Part shown: piece after piece, positions 1 through 5,101 of the stretch
Position numbering within the stretch: position 1 is the stretch's first letter
How the letters are laid out: every line of letters starts with the position of its first letter
Assembly (NCBI GenBank): GCA_964343265.1
Contig: CAYFIW010000073.1
Location: 1 to 5,608 of the forward strand
DNA: 5,608 nt
Direction: 5' to 3'
DNA from: CAYFIW01 sp964343265
GTDB lineage: Bacteria; Chloroflexota; Dehalococcoidia; Lucifugimonadales; UBA826
The notes under the pieces: generated by a model
Told to the model about the DNA's origin: nothing
Seen by the model: only the letters and a program-made list of their open reading frames with translations
The model's database searches: none
Position numbers and translations under genes: made by a program

Positions 1-165
1 AAATCCGAAATCTTGGCCATAACTGAAGAGACTGAAGGACTTAGAAGTGTGTTTGGTAAATATCGTGATCAAATGAATGAAGTCCATTTTGAAGATTCCA
101 TAGTAAAGTTAGATTTAAATACTTATGAAGACTATGAAAGTGCAAGAGTGACATACGGCACTTGA
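1..165 (+). CDS. C-terminal end of a probable MobA/MocA-like nucleotidyltransferase (partial, 5' truncated)
   Basis: Frame 1 is open from the left edge for 54 codons and ends in TGA (163-165), followed at once by an in-frame TAG (166-168). The tail carries Gly-Leu-Arg-Ser-Val-Phe (residues 13-18 of the fragment), then an acidic stretch, then Lys-Leu-Asp-Leu-Asn-Thr-Tyr-Glu-Asp-Tyr-Glu (36-46) and a final Tyr-Gly-Thr. This order recalls the C-terminus of MobA/MocA-type NTP transferases, where an Asp-Ile-Asp-Thr-Pro-Glu-Asp-Tyr motif closes the domain and is often followed by a Tyr-Gly; those enzymes attach CMP or GMP to molybdopterin or related substrates. The N-terminal nucleotide-binding motif is outside the window, so the substrate cannot be judged. 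The gene converges on the ABC-F gene with only 11 bases between stops. The coding call is fairly secure; the family is an inference from a short tail. Confidence 0.5.
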   Translation, partial: KSEILAITEETEGLRSVFGKYRDQMNEVHFEDSIVKLDLNTYEDYESARVTYGT

Positions 166-176
166 TAGAGACTTTG

Positions 177-2063
177 CTAGTTAACCCAGGAAGAGAGAGC
201 TTTCTCCATCTTAGAAGTTAGACTAGCGTGTTTCTCGCCGAGATCTATTATAAGGTCTAGGTCTCCTGAATTTGAGGCTTCGTCGAGTTTTTGTTCAATT
301 TGTTTAATTTCATTTTCTAACGCTTCTATTGATTCTGATATATCTATAGAAGGGGGCTTAACAGATTTACTCTTTTTGTTTTGTGTAGCCTTCTTTTTAG
401 CGGATTTCTTTACAGGGAGTTCTATTTTTTGATCTATTTTTTGATTACTAAATGAACTTTTTCTATTTGATTCCAACCAGTCATCATATGTGCCTTCGAA
501 TTCGCGGATTTGCCCATCATCAACAAACCATAGATTGTTAGCTAACAGAGATATTAGATGCCGGTCATGTGACACAAATATTACAGATCCATCAAAGTCC
601 TGCAGCATTGTTTCCAAAGCTTCACGACTGGGGATGTCAAGATGTGTTGTAGGTTCATCTAGAATCAATACATTGGGTTCTGTTATTAGCAATCTGGCAA
701 GGGCTAGTCTGCCTCTTTCACCCCCACTGAGGGATTTCACTTGTTCGAAAATCTCTTCTCCCTTGAATAAAAATTTTGCTAGAAAGCTTCTGGCCTCTCC
801 AATGGATAGATTCTTTATTTGTAGTAAGGCTTCCATAACTGTCAAATCTTCTGGAATTTCATCGGAGCCTTGCCGGAAATATCCGGTTTTCACGTTGTGC
901 CCTAGCGACACGCTGCCTTTTATAGGAGGGATTTCACCCAGTATCGTTTTTAAAAGTGTGGTTTTACCGATTCCATTACTTCCAATAATAGCGGTAGTCG
1001 TCTCTTTTTGAATTTCATAATCAGGTACGTTGAAGAGATTTACAATTTGTCCTTCATGTACGTAACCCACGCTCAGATTCATGGTTTTAATCACGGTCTG
1101 CCCAGTTCTACTGGCTGAGACAGAGGAAATATGCACTTTTTCGTCATAGGTCGGAGCCTCTAACCGTTCTATTCGAGATAATTTTCTTGCACGTCCTCTG
1201 GCTTCTTTTGATCTTTGTCCTGCGTGATACCGCGCAATAAAATATTCTTCTCTTCTTATATGATCTAGTTGTTTTTGATATTCCTTTTCCTGCCTAATTA
1301 TCTCTTCTTCTTTTAGAAGTCTGTATTTGGAAAAATTGCCTGGATATGACTTCAATTTGCAGTCATCTATTTCCCATATTTCCTTAACAACCCTGTCCAA
1401 GAAATATCTGTCATGAGAAACCACTATAAATGCGCTAGGGAAATGTGATAGGAAATCTTCCAACCATTCCAGCCCTTTAAAATCCAAATAATTGGTAGGC
1501 TCATCCAAAATCAATAGATCAGGCTCTCCCAAAAGAGCTGAGGCTAATGCCGCTCGGGTTCGTTCACCTCCGCTTGCGTCCTCAAGAGGTGTGTTTAAAA
1601 CTTCTTCACTTAAACCAACGCCTTGGACAACTCTTTCCATGCGGTTTTGATAATCATACCCACCCATGGATTCATATTTGTCTAACAAAGTAGAATATCG
1701 CTGTTCTGAACGTTTTCTTTCGGAACCTTCAGTCTGCTCTATTTCTAGAGCGCTTTTTGTTAGCTCCATTTCTAATTTAATGAGTTCAGAGAATCCACTC
1801 ATGATTTGGTCTTTTATTGTTCCCTCTCCAGAGTTCATAGCCGTTTGTGGTACATATCCAATACGTACGTGCTCCGGAAAGAATATTTCCCCTTTATCGT
1901 AATCTTGTTCTCCGAGAAGTACGCGTATAAGGGACGTTTTACCGCTACCATTGGGTCCTACTATTCCGATTCTCGCTCTTTCATTAACCTGAAGAGTGAC
2001 GTCAGAAAATATTTCCATTTCTGCATAATGCAGACTTAGATGTGAGGCACCTATTACAGTCAT
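177..2063 (-). CDS. ABC-F family ATPase (EttA/Uup-type ribosome-associated, two ATP-binding cassettes)
   Basis: This soluble protein of 628 residues has two tandem ABC domains and no membrane helices, the layout of ABC-F proteins that bind the ribosomal E site and act on translation. Numbered from the Met at 2063, domain 1 has Walker A Gly36-Thr43 (Lys42), a signature Ala-Ser-Gly-Gly-Glu (163-167), Walker B with catalytic Glu188 followed by Pro-Thr-Asn-Tyr-Leu-Asp, and switch His217. A charged helical linker (about 246-302, rich in Arg/Lys/Glu) is the P-site tRNA interaction motif. Domain 2 has Walker A 361-369 (Lys367), signature Leu-Ser-Gly-Gly-Glu (445-449), Glu470 then Pro-Thr-Thr-His-Leu-Asp, and His499. 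A Lys-rich stretch (about 552-568) leads to a C-terminal coiled coil (about 575-624), as in Uup. An in-frame ATG at 2075 adds four residues, but GAAGG lies 5 bases before the 2063 ATG and none precedes 2075. Housekeeping factor or ribosome-protection resistance protein cannot be separated here. Confidence 0.93.
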   Translation of the reverse strand: MTVIGASHLSLHYAEMEIFSDVTLQVNERARIGIVGPNGSGKTSLIRVLLGEQDYDKGEIFFPEHVRIGYVPQTAMNSGEGTIKDQIMSGFSELIKLEMELTKSALEIEQTEGSERKRSEQRYSTLLDKYESMGGYDYQNRMERVVQGVGLSEEVLNTPLEDASGGERTRAALASALLGEPDLLILDEPTNYLDFKGLEWLEDFLSHFPSAFIVVSHDRYFLDRVVKEIWEIDDCKLKSYPGNFSKYRLLKEEEIIRQEKEYQKQLDHIRREEYFIARYHAGQRSKEARGRARKLSRIERLEAPTYDEKVHISSVSASRTGQTVIKTMNLSVGYVHEGQIVNLFNVPDYEIQKETTTAIIGSNGIGKTTLLKTILGEIPPIKGSVSLGHNVKTGYFRQGSDEIPEDLTVMEALLQIKNLSIGEARSFLAKFLFKGEEIFEQVKSLSGGERGRLALARLLITEPNVLILDEPTTHLDIPSREALETMLQDFDGSVIFVSHDRHLISLLANNLWFVDDGQIREFEGTYDDWLESNRKSSFSNQKIDQKIELPVKKSAKKKATQNKKSKSVKPPSIDISESIEALENEIKQIEQKLDEASNSGDLDLIIDLGEKHASLTSKMEKALSSWVN

Positions 2064-2068
2064 ATAGA

Positions 2069-2073
2069 CCTTC
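2069..2073 (-). promoter_or_regulatory. Shine-Dalgarno site of the ABC-F gene, deciding the start at 2063
   Basis: On the minus strand GAAGG is followed by five bases and then ATG (2063-2061). The alternative in-frame ATG at 2075 overlaps this site and has only A/T-rich sequence before it. Family members usually begin with a short Met-Thr/Ser-hydrophobic segment just ahead of the first beta strand, which also fits the 2063 start. Confidence 0.6.
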
Positions 2074-2154
2074 ATTCATAGTTTTTTGAAAATTATGAGT
2101 TAATGTTAGCAAACTAGACTTGTTTTTTTAATGGTGGCTGTCTTAAGACTAAAA

Positions 2155-2160
2155 TATAAT
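2155..2160 (+). promoter_or_regulatory. Consensus -10 box upstream of the small membrane ORF
   Basis: A perfect TATAAT sits 21 bases before the ATG at 2182. Transcription would begin near 2167 and give a leader of only about 15 bases. No sequence close to TTGACA lies 16-18 bases upstream, so the call rests on the -10 alone, and such hexamers are common in A/T-rich DNA. Confidence 0.33.
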
Positions 2161-2181
2161 TCTACGGTGTGAACCAGTTTA

Positions 2182-2379
2182 ATGAAATTTTTACTTGTAT
2201 CAATATTGCATCACTCTGAACCTGTTGATCCCGAGCTGATGACTTGGGTAATGAACATGTTGAAACAAATATTTCACCTGAGTCCATGGCATTTTGCGAT
2301 TGCCGTAGGGGTTGTGATCATAGCTGTGCCAGTAGGGCTAATCTTGTTGAGACATATTTTTGGATATTTAGAGGAATGA
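2182..2379 (+). CDS. Small single-pass membrane protein, function unknown (65 aa)
   Basis: I do not recognise this protein. It starts at the first ATG after an in-frame TGA (2170-2172) and runs 65 codons. The N-terminal third is mixed, with a His-His-Ser-Glu-Pro-Val-Asp-Pro-Glu stretch (residues 10-18). Residues about 36-57 form one strongly hydrophobic helix (Ala-Ile-Ala-Val-Gly-Val-Val-Ile-Ile-Ala-Val-Pro-Val-Gly-Leu-Ile), followed by Arg57-His58 and an acidic Leu-Glu-Glu end. A hydrophobic segment followed by Arg suggests the C-terminus faces the cytoplasm, a weak prediction. A TATAAT box lies 21 bases upstream, but I see no Shine-Dalgarno site, so translation may be weak or nearly leaderless. 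It fills the gap between two oppositely transcribed genes and converges on pspAB. A role with the HtpX/PspAB membrane-stress pair is only a guess from position; a chance ORF is possible. Confidence 0.55.
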   Translation: MKFLLVSILHHSEPVDPELMTWVMNMLKQIFHLSPWHFAIAVGVVIIAVPVGLILLRHIFGYLEE

Positions 2380-2385
2380 TTATTC

Positions 2386-2399
2386 TAAGAAAATTCTTA
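2386..2399. terminator. Weak inverted repeat between convergent genes, possible bidirectional terminator
   Basis: TAAGAA (2386-2391) and TTCTTA (2394-2399) are inverted copies separated by two bases, in the 25-base gap between the convergent stops of the small membrane ORF and pspAB. The stem is short and A/T-rich and has no clean T-tract after it, so it is a poor intrinsic terminator; its position is the main argument. Confidence 0.2.
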
Positions 2400-2404
2400 C
2401 GGAA

Positions 2405-2986
2405 TTAAAATGGAGCATCCCAAAGAGGATACCAGTTGGCAGATGGTTCCACGGGGATACCATTCTGAGTGAAATGCCTAGATAATTCCATTTCTAATTC
2501 ATAGTTTCTTGTATCTTTCCCGTTTGGAACGAATGGATAAAATTTGGAAGTTCTGTAATTACATATCCAATAAGAATTTTCTCCGTTGTAGTCCCCTTTG
2601 AATACAGCTGCAATCATTTGTGATCCAAGACCTTCTGACGATATGGATTTACTGAGTTCATTTATAACTTCGATTAAATTTCTAAAATCTGGGTGGTTTA
2701 TGATGATCCATTGGGTACCATGATCATCTTCAAAGTAGCGTCCTTGAACAAGGCTTTTTTCCTGACGTTGATCGATAAATTTTGAGACAAACGACTCAGT
2801 GTTTTTAAAAAACAAATCATCGTTGGGGCTAAGTAATAGCCCGGCTTCATTGCTTGCATTCACTCTTGGTTGAGTGTCTGGCTGGGAAACAAGGCGGAAA
2901 ATAGAGCTTAATATGTCAGATTCATTGTTGGGTGCAACGGATTTCGGGTTTCTAGATGTGCCAAATATTGATTTAAAGAATCCCAT
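2405..2986 (-). CDS. pspAB: PspAB-like PspA-associated protein
   Basis: This 193-residue soluble protein matches what I know of the PspAB family, a partner of the PspA/phage-shock envelope-stress network known mainly from Actinobacteria, Chloroflexota and archaea. The landmarks are a short Met-Gly-Phe-Phe-Lys-Ser-Ile-Phe-Gly start, a middle Trp-Ile-Ile-Ile-Asn-His-Pro-Asp-Phe segment (93-101), Gly-Leu-Gly-Ser-Gln-Met (119-124), Tyr-Arg-Thr-Ser-Lys-Phe-Tyr-Pro-Phe-Val-Pro (144-154), and an end built as Pro-Val-Glu-Pro-Ser ... Trp-Tyr-Pro-Leu-Trp (178-189). No membrane helix, signal peptide or known catalytic motif is present, and its biochemical role is not established. It lies 12 bases downstream of htpX on the same strand, so the two are probably co-transcribed. 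No good Shine-Dalgarno site precedes its ATG, which suggests translational coupling to htpX. PspA and PspAA are not in the window. The residues between about 10 and 60 look divergent. Confidence 0.82.
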   Translation of the reverse strand: MGFFKSIFGTSRNPKSVAPNNESDILSSIFRLVSQPDTQPRVNASNEAGLLLSPNDDLFFKNTESFVSKFIDQRQEKSLVQGRYFEDDHGTQWIIINHPDFRNLIEVINELSKSISSEGLGSQMIAAVFKGDYNGENSYWICNYRTSKFYPFVPNGKDTRNYELEMELSRHFTQNGIPVEPSANWYPLWDAPF

Positions 2987-2998
2987 TTGATTTAGCCG

Positions 2999-3928
2999 TT
3001 ACTTGAACACATGCCAATTTTCCTGATGCATTTGAGTGAGTTTCACAACTCTGTCATCCGTTGAGGGGTGACTTGAAAGCATCGAAGCTATAGATTTTCC
3101 CTGTAGCGCTGGGATTATAAAAAAAGCGTTAGCATGTTCCACTGTTCTAAGATCTTTTTCAGGTATTTGGGCTATTTGACCGCTTATTTTTTTTAGGGCC
3201 GAAGCTAAAGCCAACGGATTACCGGTAATTATGGCCCCTGTCCTGTCAGCCGCAAATTCTCTGTATCGAGACAATGCCATAGTGAGGATCTGGCTCACAA
3301 AGTAGATGACTATTATGCCTACATATACAGCTAACATAATCATCATTGCATTTCCTCCACCCTCTCTTCTATGTCCTCCGAATCCTCCGAATAGACTCAT
3401 CCAGAACATCATTTGCATCAAAAATCCGGCTATAACGATTATCAGACTAGCCCATGTCATTACTGCAACGTCCCGGTTCTTAACATGAGCTAGCTCATGT
3501 CCGAGGACGCCTTCTAATTCCTCATCATTAAGTCGTCTTAACAATCCTGTTGTCACTGCAATGGTGGCGTGTTTAGGGCTTCTACCCGTTGCAAATGCAT
3601 TCGGGGCATCAATATCCATAAGCGCAATTTTTTTCGGTTTGGGAATACCACTTTGAACTGCTAATTTCTCTATCATTGCATGTAATTCAGGATATTCTTC
3701 CTGAGTGGTAACTTTTGCTCGTGTCGTTGCTAGAACGAGTCTGTCTGAGAAAAAATATTGAAAGAAGACCATACCGATCCCGAATATCAACACAAACGCC
3801 ACAGGTAGACCTGATATCAATAGGATTCCAAAGAATACGATATATACTAGGAAAAGAAGAAATCCAGTAAAAAACATACGCAAAGTTAAACCGCTGTCTT
3901 TGCTTATATTGGCTGGTTGACTAGACAT
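2999..3928 (-). CDS. htpX: HtpX-type membrane zinc metalloprotease (M48 family)
   Basis: HtpX is an inner-membrane zinc endopeptidase that cuts misfolded or damaged membrane proteins, complementing FtsH in bacteria where it is studied. This 309-residue copy has the expected length. Two hydrophobic helices (about 16-39 and 42-60) precede the protease domain. The zinc motif is His144-Glu-Leu-Ala-His148 with Glu145 catalytic, and the third ligand is Glu224 in Arg-Tyr-Arg-Glu-Phe-Ala-Ala-Asp. Two more hydrophobic stretches (about 155-180 and 195-216) flank a Gly-rich loop (181-192), usual for the family. An Asn-Ala-Phe-Ala-Thr-Gly-Arg segment (110-116) and the C-terminal His-Pro-Ser-Thr-Asp-Asp-Arg (287-293) are also family marks. 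GAAAGGA lies five bases before the ATG, securing the start. It is the first gene of a likely htpX-pspAB operon, divergent from holB. All catalytic residues are intact. Confidence 0.95.
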   Translation of the reverse strand: MSSQPANISKDSGLTLRMFFTGFLLFLVYIVFFGILLISGLPVAFVLIFGIGMVFFQYFFSDRLVLATTRAKVTTQEEYPELHAMIEKLAVQSGIPKPKKIALMDIDAPNAFATGRSPKHATIAVTTGLLRRLNDEELEGVLGHELAHVKNRDVAVMTWASLIIVIAGFLMQMMFWMSLFGGFGGHRREGGGNAMMIMLAVYVGIIVIYFVSQILTMALSRYREFAADRTGAIITGNPLALASALKKISGQIAQIPEKDLRTVEHANAFFIIPALQGKSIASMLSSHPSTDDRVVKLTQMHQENWHVFK

Positions 3929-3933
3929 TAAAA

Positions 3934-3940
3934 TCCTTTC
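3934..3940 (-). promoter_or_regulatory. Shine-Dalgarno site of htpX
   Basis: The minus strand reads GAAAGGA, then five bases, then the ATG at 3928. It is the clearest ribosome binding site in the window and contrasts with the weak sites of pspAB, holB and the small membrane ORF. Confidence 0.65.
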
Positions 3941-3966
3941 TTAAGTCTATTTCTCATTTCTGGGAA

Positions 3967-3972
3967 ATTATA
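3967..3972 (-). promoter_or_regulatory. Probable -10 box of the htpX-pspAB operon
   Basis: The minus strand carries a perfect TATAAT that would start transcripts near 3960, leaving a leader of about 30 bases that contains the htpX Shine-Dalgarno site. The hexamers 16-18 bases upstream resemble TTGACA poorly, so the promoter may need an activator or rely on the -10. On the plus strand the overlapping bases 3969-3974 read TATACT, a possible -10 for holB. Confidence 0.42.
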
Positions 3973-4042
3973 CTATGTCATTTAGATTAAATGTTATTCT
4001 CTTTTAAGCTACCAAAAAGAGACTTTGATGAGCTAATAGATT

Positions 4043-5068
4043 ATGTGGAAAACGTTGGGTCATGAAAAAAGCATAGACATTATTTCTAGGGGGATAGAGT
4101 CAGGTCGTTTATCTCATGCATATCTGATAACAGGTGTAAAGGGTATAGGTAAGACAACTTTGGCTGTCGATATTGCCTGTGTAGTAAATTGCCCGAACCA
4201 GTCTAGTGAAAATAATGCATGTGGATTGTGTTCTCAATGTACAAGAATACTTAAAAGGAATCATACAGATCTGTTTGTTTATGATTTAGAACCTACGACT
4301 GACGACATCAAATTTGTATCTTCGGTAGTAACTATGGAACAGTTAAGAGAAGATTTCCTGAAACAAATATATCGCAAACCTTTTGAGGGAATGAAACGGG
4401 TTTTCATTATAAATTCTGTTGACAGAATGAGAGCAGAACAATCAAATCTACTTTTAAAAACGTTGGAGGAACCTCCCGAAGACGCAATAATAATTTTGTT
4501 GGCGGAAAATGTGGAGGCTGTTATAGAGACTATAGTTTCGAGGTGTCAGGTTCTAAATTTGAAACATGTTGAACTTGAAGTTGTAAGAAATTATTTGAAA
4601 CAATTCGGAGATCTTGAAACTGAAGATCTTGAAAATATTGCAAGGCTTGCTCGGGGCAGAATAGGATGGGCACACCAATTAGCTACCGATCCCGAATTTT
4701 TAAATGAAACTTTATCGTCATTGGACAAAGTTGGTAATTTAGCATTTGCCAACCTAGAGGAAAGGTTTGATTATGCTAAAGAGCTTGCATCTAGGTTTAG
4801 GAAAGATAGAAGGATTGGGTATAACGACATAGATAACTTGCTGACTTGGTGGAGAGATCTTCTGATGGTTTGCAGTGATCAAGATGGGTATGTAATAAAT
4901 TTATTATATATGGAGAAATTTAGAAAAATTTCTCTCCATTTGACTTCATTGCAAGTAGCTAATTTTTTATTTGAGATCCGGGAGGCTTTTAAAAGTCTCC
5001 ACAAAAATGTTAGTCCTAGCTTAGTTTATGACAATTTGATGTTGAAATTACCAACGGTACCCGATTAG
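4043..5068 (+). CDS. holB: DNA polymerase III delta' subunit (clamp loader)
   Basis: Delta' is the stator-like AAA+ subunit of the clamp-loader complex that opens the sliding clamp onto primed DNA at the replication fork. The 341-residue protein starts Met-Trp-Lys-Thr-Leu-Gly-His-Glu-Lys, continues with Arg-Leu-Ser-His-Ala-Tyr-Leu (22-28), and has an intact P-loop Gly31-Thr39 (Lys37). A zinc module follows: Cys50, Cys60, Cys63 and Cys66, spaced C-x9-C-x2-C-x2-C. Residues 120-145 hold the Walker B-like strand with Asp127 and the hallmark Ala-Glu-Gln-Ser-Asn-Leu-Leu-Leu-Lys-Thr-Leu-Glu-Glu-Pro-Pro. Ser166-Arg167-Cys168 is the SRC motif that contacts the neighbouring subunit's ATP. A helical collar domain fills the C-terminus. 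An in-frame TAG (4037-4039) forces the start at or after 4043, though no strong Shine-Dalgarno site is visible. It could be mistaken for tau/gamma, but the length and context favour delta'. No tmk or ricT neighbour is seen. Confidence 0.93.
   Translation: MWKTLGHEKSIDIISRGIESGRLSHAYLITGVKGIGKTTLAVDIACVVNCPNQSSENNACGLCSQCTRILKRNHTDLFVYDLEPTTDDIKFVSSVVTMEQLREDFLKQIYRKPFEGMKRVFIINSVDRMRAEQSNLLLKTLEEPPEDAIIILLAENVEAVIETIVSRCQVLNLKHVELEVVRNYLKQFGDLETEDLENIARLARGRIGWAHQLATDPEFLNETLSSLDKVGNLAFANLEERFDYAKELASRFRKDRRIGYNDIDNLLTWWRDLLMVCSDQDGYVINLLYMEKFRKISLHLTSLQVANFLFEIREAFKSLHKNVSPSLVYDNLMLKLPTVPD
4911..4938 (+). other. Strong inverted repeat inside the 3' part of holB
   Basis: GAGAAATTT (4913-4921) and AAATTTCTC (4926-4934) are perfect inverted copies around a four-base AGAA loop. 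Outside them, TGGAGA (4911-4916) can also pair with TCTCCA (4933-4938) if two bases bulge. There is no following T-tract, so this is not a normal intrinsic terminator. It may simply reflect A/T-rich codons for Glu-Lys-Phe-Arg-Lys-Ile-Ser. Confidence 0.45.
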
Positions 5069-5101
5069 TAATACGAAGTTTCTTTGAGAGTGATAATCAA
5101 C

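Larger units (their letters stand above)
2064..2181. promoter_or_regulatory. Divergent intergenic region between the ABC-F gene and the small membrane ORF
   Basis: This A/T-rich spacer must hold the start signals for two divergent genes. Toward the right it contains TATAAT (2155-2160), with a 10-bp perfect palindrome GTCTTAAGAC (2140-2149) just upstream. Toward the left the clearest -10-like element is CATAAT on the minus strand (2091-2096), about 30 bases before the ABC-F start; no good -35 partner is visible for either. I see no riboswitch-like structure or leader peptide. Confidence 0.4.

Noticed and set aside
181..380. Separate small gene for the Lys-rich coiled-coil tail of the ABC-F protein
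   Set aside because: It is continuous in frame with the second ABC domain, and such tails are usual in Uup-type ABC-F proteins.
490..1011. Plus-strand open frame of 173 codons opposite the ABC-F gene
   Set aside because: It is antisense to the second ABC domain, has low-complexity Ser/Ile/Pro-rich composition and no recognisable motif, while the minus strand carries intact Walker and signature motifs.
1666..2039. Two overlapping plus-strand open frames opposite the ABC-F N-terminal half
   Set aside because: Both are antisense to a secure gene, overlap each other and have no domain features.
2063..2075. ABC-F start at the upstream ATG (2075)
   Set aside because: It has no ribosome binding site, whereas GAAGG sits five bases before the ATG at 2063; it adds only four residues with no family match.
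3306..3488. Plus-strand open frame of 60 codons opposite htpX
   Set aside because: Its Ile/Pro-rich composition is what results from reading the HtpX membrane helices and Gly-rich loop in reverse complement.
5069..5101. Terminator between holB and the HNH gene
   Set aside because: I see no stem-loop or T-tract in the 33-base convergent gap.
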